From Paludibacteraceae bacterium (GTDB lineage Bacteria; Bacteroidota; Bacteroidia; Bacteroidales; Paludibacteraceae): a stretch of DNA of 64,000 bases. Below are positions 24,325-33,681 of the stretch, piece by piece. Location: positions 27,777 to 91,776 of the forward strand of contig JAGCWA010000032.1 of assembly GCA_017962085.1 (NCBI GenBank). The letters run 5' to 3'. Position numbers and translations under genes: made by a program. Position 1 is the stretch's first letter, and every line of letters begins with the position of its first letter. The notes beneath the pieces are model-generated. The model was not told the DNA's origin, did no database searches, and saw only the letters and a program-made list of their open reading frames with translations.

Positions 24325-26169
24325 TTACTCCTTGTTCGCCGCCTCATCGAGGAGTCTGATCTTCTCGACGATCGTTTCACGCTCACGTTTCAGCTTCTGG
24401 ATCTTATTGACCATATCCTTGATCAGGCTCTCCGCATTCTTGGAAGAGACGGAGAAGAAACCGATATTGTTCTCGTAAGTGGTGATGTCAGCCGTCAGAG
24501 CCTCGTATTGACGGAGCAAACGTTTCCTTTCGGAGACAATCTTCTGCTCACCCTTACCCACCATGTCCTTGACGTTCTCCTTGAAGACGTCCAATTGGCG
24601 AGCCGACTTGTCCACATTCAACTTATCGAACTTATCATCGATGGCAGCCTTGTAAGCATTATAAATCTTATCCTTATCCTTGAAAGGCACATGACCCACC
24701 GCATTCCACTCCGCGATCAAAGATTTCAGCTCGTTGAACGAAGCGTCATGGTCATCACCAATCGCGATGTTCTTAATCTTCTCGATGATCTCCTTCTTCT
24801 TCTTAAGGTTATCATCCTGCTCCACACGCTGGGACTTGAACTGCTCGCCCTTCTTAGCGAAGAAGTAGTCGCAAGCGGCGAGGAACCTCTTCCAAACCAC
24901 CTCAGACTGTTTCTTAGGCACAGCGCCAATCTTCTTCCAATCCTGCTGCAGCTTCACGAACAAGTCGGACGCAGCCTTCCAGTCCGTGCTATCTTTATTA
25001 GCCTCCGCCTGTTCGCAGAGAGCGATTTTCTTCGCCAAGTTCTCGGAGAGTTGGTCCTTCACGTTGCGGAAGTATTCGTTCTTCGTCTTGAAGAACTTAT
25101 CGCAAGAGGCACGGAAACGTTCGTAGATGGCCACGTTGTCCTTCTTAGGGGCGAAGCCGATCTTCTTCCACTCCTCCTGCAGGGCGAGGATTTCGTTGGA
25201 CTTATCCTGCCACTCCTTGAACGAGTTGATGGCTGAGAGGTCGATCGCCTCGATCTGTTCGCAGAGAGCGGTCTTCTTCGCCAAGTTCTCCACCTCATTG
25301 GAGCGGAGTTGCTCGAAATAGTCGTGGTGACGCTTGTTGATGACGGTCGAAGCCTCCTTGAAGCGGTTCCATATCGGTTCACGGTTCTCGCGTGACACCG
25401 GACCGATTTCGCGCCACTCATCGTGCAACGACTGCAGTTTCCTGAATGCAGAAACGACCTCCTTCTCGTCGGCGAGGGCCTCCGCCTGTTCGCACAAGGC
25501 CACCTTCATCTCCAAGTTCTTGCGGAAGTCATAATCACGCAACTCATTGTTTATCTTCAAGTTATCATAGAAATTCTCCACACAGAGTTGGTAAGCGTTC
25601 CACAAGGAGTTCACCTCGCTTTGCGGCACAGGACCGATAGTTTTCCACTCCTGCTGCAATTTCTGGAAGGCAGGCACCTTCTTACCGAAATCCTCATCGT
25701 TCTCGAGGAGCTGTTTCAGTTCCTCGAGGACACGTTTCTTCTCGGCGAGGTTATTTTGCTTCTCCGTCTCGGCACGCTGGAATTCAGCCGTGCGCTTATC
25801 TTTATAGTTTTGCAGGATTTCCTTCAGTTCCGTATCCAAAGGGTTCTCGGCAGGCTTGAAATCTTCAGGGAGCCCGCCCTCCTCGATGAAACGTTGTTTC
25901 AGTTCCTCGTTCTTCGCGCGAAGTTTCTTATAGAAGTTGTATTTGATGGCATCCATTTTACTCCTTAGCGAGGAATATGACTCAGGATTGCTCTTCATCA
26001 GTTCCTTTGCCTTCTCCACCAATTCACCCTCCGTCATACTTCCGAAATCCTCAAACTCAGGGTTCTCCTCCACAACAGCGGATTCGATCACATCTTGCTC
26101 CGTAGAGACCTCATCAACAGAATCCACTTTCTCAGTAACGTCTTTCACGTTTTGTTCATTTACATCCAT
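24325..26169 (-). CDS. DUF349 repeat coiled-coil protein
   Basis: A 614-residue cytoplasmic protein starting at the ATG at 26,169 (MDVNEQNVKDVTE); an in-frame TTG at 26,178 is not preferred. After an acidic N-terminus (to ~75), five DUF349 repeats of about 70 residues follow. Each has a W-K-x-I/V-G-x-V/A-P core: EWKTIGPVPQSE, EWREIGPVSREN, EWKKIGFAPKKD, DWKKIGAVPKKQ and EWNAVGHVPFKD, each followed by a helix with a W/Y..F motif. The C-terminus is a long coiled coil (about 520-610). DUF349 proteins are mostly uncharacterised; the name reflects the family only. High lysine and glutamate content suggests an extended helical scaffold. It ends in a good terminator. Confidence 0.88.
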   Translation of the reverse strand: MDVNEQNVKDVTEKVDSVDEVSTEQDVIESAVVEENPEFEDFGSMTEGELVEKAKELMKSNPESYSSLRSKMDAIKYNFYKKLRAKNEELKQRFIEEGGLPEDFKPAENPLDTELKEILQNYKDKRTAEFQRAETEKQNNLAEKKRVLEELKQLLENDEDFGKKVPAFQKLQQEWKTIGPVPQSEVNSLWNAYQLCVENFYDNLKINNELRDYDFRKNLEMKVALCEQAEALADEKEVVSAFRKLQSLHDEWREIGPVSRENREPIWNRFKEASTVINKRHHDYFEQLRSNEVENLAKKTALCEQIEAIDLSAINSFKEWQDKSNEILALQEEWKKIGFAPKKDNVAIYERFRASCDKFFKTKNEYFRNVKDQLSENLAKKIALCEQAEANKDSTDWKAASDLFVKLQQDWKKIGAVPKKQSEVVWKRFLAACDYFFAKKGEQFKSQRVEQDDNLKKKKEIIEKIKNIAIGDDHDASFNELKSLIAEWNAVGHVPFKDKDKIYNAYKAAIDDKFDKLNVDKSARQLDVFKENVKDMVGKGEQKIVSERKRLLRQYEALTADITTYENNIGFFSVSSKNAESLIKDMVNKIQKLKRERETIVEKIRLLDEAANKE

Positions 26170-26441
26170 GGCTACCAATTTTAGGGAAGCAACTAAGCTT
26201 CCCCCGATTAAACTTACAATTCAAGCATCCGTTCCGGGAGGGAAAACATTCTCCAACACCCATTCCAGAAGTGCTTGGCACTACAACTCACATCGAAATC
26301 TTCACACCGAAATCTTCGACACGTATCGCAAATTTATGAAAACATTTATTTCACAACAAAACAAAAACGCATAAAATCGCATAAAAATCGAACAAAAAGA
26401 TAAAAATAGACTTTTCGCACCCACCATCCCACAAAAATCAT

Positions 26442-26449
26442 TAATTTTG
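26442..26449 (+). promoter_or_regulatory. -7 box TAATTTTG abutting the DUF456 start
   Basis: Exact TAnnTTTG match ending only 4 bp before the ATG at 26,454. If used, the transcript would be leaderless or nearly so. No -33 element is clear. Confidence 0.35.
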
Positions 26450-26453
26450 GAGC

Positions 26454-26927
26454 ATGGAAATAGCTTTGTACATAATAAGCGGGGCACTCATCCTCGGGGG
26501 ATTGGTCGGTTGCATCCTACCCGCATTGCCTGGTCTGCCCGTAGCCTACGCAGGCATTCTTGCCCTTCATTTCACGGAACGGGTTCAGTTCACCACCGGC
26601 GAGTTAGTCTTCCTGACGGCCATCATGCTCGTGGCACAAGTGCTGGACTATTTTCTGCCAGCCTGGCTCACGAAAAAGGTCGGAGGCAGTAAATTGGGCA
26701 CCATAGGGAGCATCGTCGGGCTCATCGTCGGACTCTTCTTTCCACCCTTCGGAATCATCATCGGTCCGTTCCTCGGGGCGATTGCGGGAGAGCTTCTGAA
26801 CGGGGAAGGGACCAAGACCGCACTCAAGTCCGGAATGGGCTCCTTCGTAGGATTCATTCTGACCACAGGACTGAAAATAGGCGTGTGCGGACTGTACATC
26901 TGGTATTTCATCAAATCATTCATATAA
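26454..26927 (+). CDS. DUF456 integral membrane protein
   Basis: A 157-residue very hydrophobic protein with four or five membrane segments: YIISGALILGGLVGCILPAL, LVFLTAIMLVAQVLDYFLPA, GTIGSIVGLIVGLFFPPFGI, IIGPFLGAIAGELL and a C-terminal one from about residue 128 to the end (GFILTTGLKIGVCGLYIWYF). The PALPGLP, GxxxG-rich middle and FxGAxxGE elements are characteristic of the DUF456 family. Glycine-zipper repeats suggest tight helix packing. The molecular role is unknown. It lies upstream of purU with a 67-bp gap that contains a near-consensus TAAATTCG box, so purU may have its own promoter. Confidence 0.88.
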   Translation: MEIALYIISGALILGGLVGCILPALPGLPVAYAGILALHFTERVQFTTGELVFLTAIMLVAQVLDYFLPAWLTKKVGGSKLGTIGSIVGLIVGLFFPPFGIIIGPFLGAIAGELLNGEGTKTALKSGMGSFVGFILTTGLKIGVCGLYIWYFIKSFI

Positions 26928-26994
26928 AACAAGGCAAACATTTGACAAGCCAAACAAATTAAGTAAATTCGCGAAAAAGAGATATATAAGACAA

Positions 26995-27858
26995 ATGGAT
27001 CAGAAACAGACTGCAATTCTATTGGTCCACTGCCCTGACAAGCAAGGCATTTTGGCGGCGGTGACCAACTTCATCAATGTGAATAAAGGAAACATCGTAT
27101 ATTTGGACCAACACGTGGACTATGTGCAGAACACCTTCTTCACGCGTATCGAGTTCGACCTCACGAACTTCATCATTCCAAGAGATAAGATCGAGGAGTA
27201 TTTCAGAACGCTCTTCGCCAACAAATACGAGATGGACTTCAAGCTCTACTTCTCGGACGTGAAGCCTAAGATGGCCATCTTCGTCTCCAAGATGTCCCAC
27301 TGCCTCTTCGACATTCTGTCCCGCTACTTCAACGGAGACCTCAACGTCGAGATTCCATTCATCATCAGCAACCACCCGGACCTCGCCTGGATCGGAGAGA
27401 AGTTCGGCATTCCTTTCCACGTCTTCCCTATCACGAAGGAGAACAAGGCGGAGCAGGAGGCGAAAGAGTTGGAATTGCTGGAGAAAGAGAAAGTGGACTT
27501 CATCGTGCTGGCCCGCTACATGCAGATCATCTCCGAGGATATGATCAAGGAATACCCGAACAAGATCATCAACATCCACCACTCCTTCCTTCCAGCATTC
27601 GTGGGTGCGAAGCCTTACCATGCCGCCTACGAGCGTGGCGTGAAGATCATCGGAGCGACCAGCCACTACGTGACGACCGAGTTGGATGCGGGTCCGATCA
27701 TCGAGCAGGACGTGGCCCGCGTGACCCACAAGGACACCGTGCAGTCCTTCATCCACAAGGGACAGGATTTGGAGAAGATCGTCCTCTCCAGGGCCGTGGA
27801 GAAACATATCGATCGAAAAGTGCTGGTCTACAAGAACAGAACAGTCGTATTCAGTTAA
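26995..27858 (+). CDS. purU: formyltetrahydrofolate deformylase
   Basis: A 287-residue PurU that hydrolyses 10-formyl-THF to formate and THF, balancing one-carbon pools. Residues 1-85 form an ACT-like regulatory domain (ILLVHCPDKQGILAAVTNFI, then VYLDQHVD). Residues ~90-287 are the formyltransferase-fold catalytic domain: MAIFVSKMSHCLFDIL, then NIHHSFLPAFVGAKPYHAAY (catalytic His), and TTELDAGPIIEQDVARVTH (catalytic Asp). Length and domain order match the family. A strong terminator follows. Codon use indicates good expression. folD, another one-carbon gene, lies about 7 kb away on the other strand. Confidence 0.95.
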   Translation: MDQKQTAILLVHCPDKQGILAAVTNFINVNKGNIVYLDQHVDYVQNTFFTRIEFDLTNFIIPRDKIEEYFRTLFANKYEMDFKLYFSDVKPKMAIFVSKMSHCLFDILSRYFNGDLNVEIPFIISNHPDLAWIGEKFGIPFHVFPITKENKAEQEAKELELLEKEKVDFIVLARYMQIISEDMIKEYPNKIINIHHSFLPAFVGAKPYHAAYERGVKIIGATSHYVTTELDAGPIIEQDVARVTHKDTVQSFIHKGQDLEKIVLSRAVEKHIDRKVLVYKNRTVVFS

Positions 27859-27878
27859 TGCCAGCACTGTCATGAAAC

Positions 27879-27919
27879 AAAAGGATGTGCCGTGGAACAC
27901 ATTGCGGCGCATCCTTTTT
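27879..27919 (+). terminator. rho-independent terminator of purU
   Basis: Long stem AAAAGGATGTGCCG (27,879-27,892) with CGGCGCATCCTTTT (27,905-27,918), one mismatch/wobble near the apex, followed by T residues. It would fall within the coding region if the next gene began at the in-frame ATG at 27,885, which argues for the later start at 28,011. Confidence 0.9.
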
Positions 27920-28010
27920 CTCTACCACGCCATGGGGCACGACATTCTCGACGGGCATCGTCCCTGACATACAAACGGAAAAACATAGTAAACAACAAAA
28001 ATCGACCAAT

Positions 28011-29960
28011 ATGAACAAGAGAAACAAATTTAGCACAACCGTCAGGTTAGTCCTGTTAGGTTATTCAGCCTTAGCCCTTTCGTTGGCATCCTGCTCCAAC
28101 AGCAAAAAGTCAGAGAACAGATGGGAAGACGTGACCGACACAGTCACATACAACAAAGCCCTGGAAAAGAACCATTCCTCGATCAACACAGCATTAAGCG
28201 ACAACGACGAGGTCAAGACACTTCCCATATACGGCAACATAGGTTTGGACAGCGTCTTGATCGAGTCAACGAATCAGACGCAGGAATATTCAAATAAGGA
28301 TGGATTATTCAAGCTACAAGGAATAAAGACACGGAACGGACGATACGTCGTGAGATTCAGCAAGGAGGGGTATTTCCCATTAGTCAAGTCAGAGGCCTAC
28401 AACGAGACGGACAACATCCAAGTGAAGCTCCAGAAGATGGGCAACAGCGAAAGAACCGCCCATGTGGAATTCAATGCGAAAGAAGGCAAGCTCCTGAACG
28501 TGCAAGACATGATGATAAAAATACCAGCCAACTCTTTAGGTTATAGAGATTCAAACGAAGAGTACAACGGGAAAGTGACCGCCGACATCTATTACCTGTC
28601 ACCCAAAGACAAGGAGTTCTCGGAAAGAATGCCAGGCGGAGACCTAGCCGCCAGAAATGCGGCGGGAGAGGATGTGGATCTATTTTCCTATGGTATGGTC
28701 AACCTCATGCTGAAAGATTCGACGGGAACGCCCATCAAGCTCAAGGAAGACAGTGCGGCGACAGTGGTATTCCCTCTACCCCAAGGAATGGGAACAGAGG
28801 TCAAAACTATACCATTATGGCACTTCAACGACTTAACAGGATTATGGGACGAGCAAGGAATCGCCTACAGGCAAGGCGACCTCTTCGTCGGAAAAGTGGG
28901 ACACTTCTCATGGTGGAACCTCGATTACCCTGAGCAAAGAGCCGTTCTAAGAGGAAAAGTGCGCAACAAAGAAGGATTACCTTACAGAGGAGCAGTGGTG
29001 ATTCTATCCGACCAGAAGAGATGCATCACGAACAACAAGGGAGAATTCACATCATATATCCCCGTCAACATAGACATCACGGTCAAAGTATTAGTGATAA
29101 ACGAGAAAATAATGGAGGATAAAATAAGCACCAAACAATGGGGGGACACACTTAAAAAAGACTTCGTCGTCAAAGCGCCAGCCATCAAGATAAGCGCCAA
29201 GGACTGTCACATGTTCAAACAGCCCGTTTATAGCTTGTTCTACGAAATCGAGTCGGAATCCGACACCCTGAGGACGGCCACCACCATAAGGAAAGACAGA
29301 CCGATTCTGATTCCTTTCCTGAGCAACACGAAGAGCACCTCCATCATTCTCCAAACGGACTTTGGCTACATAAAGAAAACTGTCACTCCTCATAAAAACG
29401 AGACGGTCGCAGTCTCTTTCGACCCATGTGAGGAGACGATAACGCCAGGCATGTATTACAACTTCTCACAAAACAACATCGGTTTCCTATGGATCATAGA
29501 CCCTGACGCCAACGAATTCGCCTACCCTCTCACCAAGAAGGACTTGGATTTCAGAAAATCATGGTTTGTCGCAGGAAGTCAGCCCGAATACGATGACAAG
29601 CAGATCAGAAAAATATCCTTCAGGAACCTTATCGGAGAAGTCATAGTCGATTATGACTTGAACGAAAGCACCTACGGCGTTCGGAAACACGTGAAATTCA
29701 ATTGCGCCATCGACAAGAATGATGCTAAAATAGAGCAAAAAAGCGGCCGATTCGGGAAATATCCGGAAGAGGGATACCTAACCATCCGCGACGCAGGATA
29801 CAACAAACTGCTCGTCACATTCGAGGGAGAAGGGGACTTCTTCCAATGCGACAGGGTGTTGACCGGCATATACTTCTCCATCTACATCAAGAAGCACCCT
29901 TCCTTAGGCGAGATGAGCGATTTGCCTCCTGCGGGTGACACACCATTATCACAGAAATAG
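28011..29960 (+). CDS. large lipoprotein with carboxypeptidase-regulatory-like domains, hypothetical
   Basis: A 649-residue lipoprotein starting MNKRNKFSTTVRLVLLGYSA, with lipidation predicted at LASCSNS. An in-frame upstream ATG at 27,885 lies in the purU terminator and is rejected. An N-terminal Ig-like module (NIGLDSVLIESTNQTQEYSN, then KDGLFKLQGI) and a second one near residue 325 (LRGKVRNKEGLPYRGAVVIL, then NNKGEFTSYIP) resemble CarboxypepD_reg domains. Between them lies a segment rich in NAAGEDVDLFSYGMVNLML and PLPQGMGTEV, and GHFSWWNLDYPEQ precedes the second module. This arrangement resembles surface-exposed Bacteroidota lipoproteins with stacked beta-sandwiches. No catalytic motif is seen. 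It ends 17 bp before the methyltransferase gene and may be co-transcribed. Confidence 0.7.
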   Translation: MNKRNKFSTTVRLVLLGYSALALSLASCSNSKKSENRWEDVTDTVTYNKALEKNHSSINTALSDNDEVKTLPIYGNIGLDSVLIESTNQTQEYSNKDGLFKLQGIKTRNGRYVVRFSKEGYFPLVKSEAYNETDNIQVKLQKMGNSERTAHVEFNAKEGKLLNVQDMMIKIPANSLGYRDSNEEYNGKVTADIYYLSPKDKEFSERMPGGDLAARNAAGEDVDLFSYGMVNLMLKDSTGTPIKLKEDSAATVVFPLPQGMGTEVKTIPLWHFNDLTGLWDEQGIAYRQGDLFVGKVGHFSWWNLDYPEQRAVLRGKVRNKEGLPYRGAVVILSDQKRCITNNKGEFTSYIPVNIDITVKVLVINEKIMEDKISTKQWGDTLKKDFVVKAPAIKISAKDCHMFKQPVYSLFYEIESESDTLRTATTIRKDRPILIPFLSNTKSTSIILQTDFGYIKKTVTPHKNETVAVSFDPCEETITPGMYYNFSQNNIGFLWIIDPDANEFAYPLTKKDLDFRKSWFVAGSQPEYDDKQIRKISFRNLIGEVIVDYDLNESTYGVRKHVKFNCAIDKNDAKIEQKSGRFGKYPEEGYLTIRDAGYNKLLVTFEGEGDFFQCDRVLTGIYFSIYIKKHPSLGEMSDLPPAGDTPLSQK

Positions 29961-29977
29961 GAGCATCATTTTCCCAC

Positions 29978-31153
29978 ATGGACATAGACCCTGAGCTTTC
30001 CACCTATATCCGCACGCACCGCAATGACGACGTGAGACGCCTGGCCCTCAGCGACCAAAAGAAGCTGGGCGACTCACTGAACTATGCGATGAACCAGATC
30101 AGCGGATGGCAGAAGGCCAAGGAGAAGATTCCTTCATGGTGCGAAATCGAGGGTCTCGTCTACCCTCCCCACCTCTCCATGGAGCAGTGTTCGTCGGAGC
30201 AGACCGCAGCCTACAAGGCGTCGCTCGTGAAGGGAGATTCCTTCACCGACCTGACCGGCGGATTCGGGGTGGACTTCACCTTCATCGCCCGAAACTTCAA
30301 GGAGGCCACCCTAGTCGAGCGGAACCCAGAACTGTGCGAAATAGCGAGCCACAACCTGCCCCTCCTAGGGCTTCCCCACGCCAAGGTGGTGAATGGTGAC
30401 GGCATCGACCACCTCAACCAGATGGCGCACGTCGACGTCCTCTTCATCGACCCCGCCAGAAGAGACCAGCAAGGCAGGAAAACCATCTCCATCGCAGATT
30501 GCGAGCCCAACCTGCTGGAAATGTTGGAAAGGCTCCGTGCCCGTGCGGGGAAGATATTGATCAAGTACTCCCCCATGCTGGACATCACATTGGCTGTCAA
30601 AGAATTGGGAGGTGCGGAGAGTGTTCACATCGTCTCTGTAGACAATGAGTGCAAGGAATTGCTCTTCCTGCTGAGCGAAGAGGCGACGGAGAACCCACAG
30701 TTCCACTGCGTGAACCTCACCAAGAAAGGAGAAACCCGCTACACCTTCACCCCGGAGGAAGAACGCAACGCCACCATGCACCAAGCGGAGGAAATCGGAG
30801 CATACCTCTACGAGCCCTACAGCTCCCTGTTGAAGGCGGGGGCCTACAAATCCCTCTGCCAACGGTTCTCCGTAGGCAAATTAGCCGTCAGCAGCCACCT
30901 CTACACTTCAGACGAACTGAACGGAGAGTTCCCAGGCAGGGCATTCCGCGTCATCGACACCTTCACACTCAACAAGAAAGAGGTGAAAGAGCACTTGGGA
31001 GGCATCACGAAGGCCAACATCGCCGTGCGCAACTTCCCGCTAAGCGCCAACGAGCTACGCGACAAACTAAAACTCAAAGAGGGAGGGGAACAATACATTT
31101 TCGCCACCACACACAAAGAGAAGCGGTTGTTGATTCTCTGCGAGAAAGCCTAG
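29978..31153 (+). CDS. class I SAM-dependent methyltransferase of the PG_1098 / THUMP-like family
   Basis: A 391-residue protein. The N-terminal helical region (DPELSTYIRTHRNDDVRRLA, QISGWQKAKEKIPSW) precedes a Rossmann domain with FTDLTGGFGVDFTFIARNF (SAM-binding), ATLVERNPELCEIASHNL and DVLFIDPARRDQQGRK (DPAR motif). The C-terminal ~100 residues form the THUMP-like/ferredoxin-fold region with a final ANIAVRNFPLSANELRDKLK. This organisation matches the PG_1098 family described in Porphyromonas, whose substrate is uncharacterised but probably RNA. It follows the lipoprotein gene by 17 bp. Family confidence is high; the substrate is unknown. Confidence 0.85.
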   Translation: MDIDPELSTYIRTHRNDDVRRLALSDQKKLGDSLNYAMNQISGWQKAKEKIPSWCEIEGLVYPPHLSMEQCSSEQTAAYKASLVKGDSFTDLTGGFGVDFTFIARNFKEATLVERNPELCEIASHNLPLLGLPHAKVVNGDGIDHLNQMAHVDVLFIDPARRDQQGRKTISIADCEPNLLEMLERLRARAGKILIKYSPMLDITLAVKELGGAESVHIVSVDNECKELLFLLSEEATENPQFHCVNLTKKGETRYTFTPEEERNATMHQAEEIGAYLYEPYSSLLKAGAYKSLCQRFSVGKLAVSSHLYTSDELNGEFPGRAFRVIDTFTLNKKEVKEHLGGITKANIAVRNFPLSANELRDKLKLKEGGEQYIFATTHKEKRLLILCEKA

Positions 31154-31236
31154 TTGAATCAATTTGCGGCTAAGGGGGAGATATTTCTTGTTAGAAAAAA
31201 ACAAAGACATATATATATTCACAAAAATCTATTTTC

Positions 31237-31244
31237 TATATTTG
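31237..31244 (+). promoter_or_regulatory. -7 box TATATTTG upstream of the GH3 gene
   Basis: Exact TAnnTTTG match, 71 bp before the GH3 start, in an AT-rich spacer. No clear -33 box. Confidence 0.42.
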
Positions 31245-31315
31245 CAGTATGAATGTTTCGTATGACTAAGGTATGGACCTGAGAGCGAATCTATCATACT
31301 TTATACTGACACACA

Positions 31316-33652
31316 ATGAGAAGGAATTTGAAGGAAATCATTCTAATTGGAGCAATGACGATAATGGCATCGTGCGCTAATATAATCATAGATCCCATCG
31401 ATAAGAGAGTGGATGAACTATATGGACAGATGAGCCAAGAGGAACGTATCGCCCAGCTATGCGGCAAGATACACCTTGAGGCGTTCTTCCACGAAGACGG
31501 TAGCCTCGATACCCTGATGTGCGAGCGTGAACTGAAGAACGGCATCGGCCATTTCTCCCAGTACGCCGTCGGACAAAGGAAGAGTCCGGACGAGCTGCGC
31601 GACATGGTGGCGAAGATGCAGGATTGGCTGATCCACAACACGCCCAATGGCATACCCGCCATCTTCCACGAGGAGGTGTTGAGCGGCATCGCCACCTACG
31701 ACGCGACCGTCTATCCGCAACAAATAGGACTCGCCTGCTCCTTCAATCCGGAGTTGGCGGAAACCAAGACTAGGCAGACAGCCAACAATTTCAGAAAAAT
31801 CGGAGGACGCATGGCGCTGTCACCGATGGTTGACGTAGTCCGCAACCCATCCTTCAACCGACTGGAGGAGTCGTATGGTGAGGATGGTTACCTCTCCGCC
31901 GCCATGGGTGTGGCCTTCGTGAAAGGGTTACAAGGCGATGACCTGAAGACCGGCGTCGCCGCCTGCAGCAAGCATTTTCTAGGCTACGGCGGTGGTTGCG
32001 ACGCTCCCGAAAAGGAACTGATGGAGGACATCATCCTGCCGCACGAAGCCATCATACGTGAGGGGAAAAGCCAATGCATCATGACGGGCTACCACCCTTT
32101 CCAAGGAACAAAATGTGTGAGGAACAAGCAGTTACAGCAACACATCCTCCGCACCTACCTGCAATTTGAAGGCACCACCTTCAGTGACTACTGGTCTGTC
32201 GACCAATCGGACGAAAGCGAAGACACGCTGAGAAAGGCGGTCGAGGCCATCAACAACGGTAACGACGTGGATCTACCGAACGGAGACTGTTATAAATTCC
32301 TACCCGAAGCATTGCAAAAAGGGCTGGTCAGCGAGGAGACGCTCGAAGCGGCTGTCAAACGTGTGCTGAAGCTAAAAGCTCAAATGGGACTGCTGGACAA
32401 AGACGTGAAACTCTACGAGGAGGGCCACATTGAATTCGACACCCCGGAAGAGAGGGAAACCGCCTATCAGCTCGCCACACAGTCGGTTGTGCTCCTAAAG
32501 AACGACGGAACGCTTCCGCTCATCCGTCCTGAGAAGATATTCCTCACTGGTCCGAACGCCCATAGCATGTGGGCGATGTTAGGCGACTACACCTACCACT
32601 CCATGCGCTACTTCTGGCAACTGAAGATAGAAGACGACATGCACCCGCATATCGTCAGCCTCAAGGAGGGAATGAGCGCCAAACTGCCTCAAGGATGCAC
32701 GCTGGAATACAGCAGGGGATGCGACTGGACAGAGAAGGTGGAGACCATCATCGCAGAGGGAGGCGACTCACGGGCCGCCTACATGAGATCCATCCAAAAC
32801 CGTCGCATCGACAGCGGGGAGAAGGCAGACAGTGCGACCGCCCTGAAGATGGCCGCCCAAAGCGACGTCATCATCGCCGCCATGGGTGAGAACGTCATTC
32901 TATGCGGGGAGAACAGAGACCGCACCTCCCTCCGTCTTCCTGGCGAGCAGGAGCAATACGTGGAGAAACTCATAGCGACAGGCAAGCCCGTCGTGCTCGT
33001 CCTATTCGGTGGCCGCGCGCAAGTCATTTCCAACATTGCGGACAAATGCGCCGCCATCATCCAAGCGTGGTATCCAGGCGAGGAGGGAGGCAACGCCTTG
33101 GCGGACATCCTCTACGGCAACGTCAATCCGTCAGGCAAGCTAAGCGTCAGCTACCCGGCGGAGGAACTACGCGAACCTATCTGCTACAACTACAGTGTCG
33201 AGATGGACAAGCGAGTAGCCTATCCGTTCGGGTTCGGGCTTTCCTACACCACTTTCGAGTACTCCAACTTAAATATGGACTCCAAATTCCAGACAGCGGA
33301 GCCGGAGATAAATCTTAGTTTTGACGTGACCAACACCGGCAAATATGAGGGCGATGAGATCGTGCAAATATACATCTCGCCTATACACATGCAATTACCC
33401 GCTAAGATAAAACCTATACAACTGCAGGGATTCAAGCGTGTATCGCTAAAACCTGGAGAAACAAAGACGGTGGAATTCACCCTCAGCGCAGAACAATTCG
33501 GCTTTTACAACAAAGGCAGATGGTCCGTCAATGGAGGCAAGTACATCGTGAAAATAGGCACTTCCAGCACAGATATTTGCCTACAAAAGGAGGTTAATCT
33601 CGGAGGCGACCAACGCACCGTCCTCCTCAGGAAAAAATACTTTGCGGAATAG
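31316..33652 (+). CDS. glycoside hydrolase family 3 lipoprotein (beta-glucosidase/xylosidase type)
   Basis: A 778-residue GH3 enzyme. The N-terminus MRRNLKEIILIGAMTIMASCAN carries a lipoprotein signal ending at ASC. The (beta/alpha)8 domain runs from about residue 25 to 350 with ALSPMVDVVRNPSFNRLEES, AACSKHFLGYGGG (the KHF substrate-binding element) and TTFSDYWSVDQSD, where the Asp is the expected nucleophile. The alpha/beta sandwich domain (~390-620) has SDVIIAAMGENVILCGENRD and RTSLRLPGEQEQYVEKLIAT. A C-terminal fibronectin-III-like domain (~670-770) has LQGFKRVSLKPGETKTVEFT. It would release terminal glucose, xylose or a related sugar from beta-linked oligosaccharides; the specificity cannot be read by eye. 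No SusC/D genes are adjacent. The start context lacks a Shine-Dalgarno sequence. Confidence 0.9.
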   Translation: MRRNLKEIILIGAMTIMASCANIIIDPIDKRVDELYGQMSQEERIAQLCGKIHLEAFFHEDGSLDTLMCERELKNGIGHFSQYAVGQRKSPDELRDMVAKMQDWLIHNTPNGIPAIFHEEVLSGIATYDATVYPQQIGLACSFNPELAETKTRQTANNFRKIGGRMALSPMVDVVRNPSFNRLEESYGEDGYLSAAMGVAFVKGLQGDDLKTGVAACSKHFLGYGGGCDAPEKELMEDIILPHEAIIREGKSQCIMTGYHPFQGTKCVRNKQLQQHILRTYLQFEGTTFSDYWSVDQSDESEDTLRKAVEAINNGNDVDLPNGDCYKFLPEALQKGLVSEETLEAAVKRVLKLKAQMGLLDKDVKLYEEGHIEFDTPEERETAYQLATQSVVLLKNDGTLPLIRPEKIFLTGPNAHSMWAMLGDYTYHSMRYFWQLKIEDDMHPHIVSLKEGMSAKLPQGCTLEYSRGCDWTEKVETIIAEGGDSRAAYMRSIQNRRIDSGEKADSATALKMAAQSDVIIAAMGENVILCGENRDRTSLRLPGEQEQYVEKLIATGKPVVLVLFGGRAQVISNIADKCAAIIQAWYPGEEGGNALADILYGNVNPSGKLSVSYPAEELREPICYNYSVEMDKRVAYPFGFGLSYTTFEYSNLNMDSKFQTAEPEINLSFDVTNTGKYEGDEIVQIYISPIHMQLPAKIKPIQLQGFKRVSLKPGETKTVEFTLSAEQFGFYNKGRWSVNGGKYIVKIGTSSTDICLQKEVNLGGDQRTVLLRKKYFAE

Positions 33653-33655
33653 ACA

Positions 33656-33681
33656 TCTAAAGTCTAGAGTCTAAGGTCTAC
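33656..33681. repeat. TCTAGAG/TCTAAGG heptamer repeats at the GH3-rsmE junction
   Basis: TCTAAAG, TCTAGAG, TCTAAGG and TCTAC occur in tandem just after the GH3 stop and overlap the last codons of rsmE. The unit length of seven matches the other intergenic repeats in the window. Confidence 0.55.

Noticed and set aside
27885-28010. Earlier start for the large lipoprotein gene
   Set aside because: This part is the purU terminator hairpin and spacer; the lipoprotein signal begins at 28,011.
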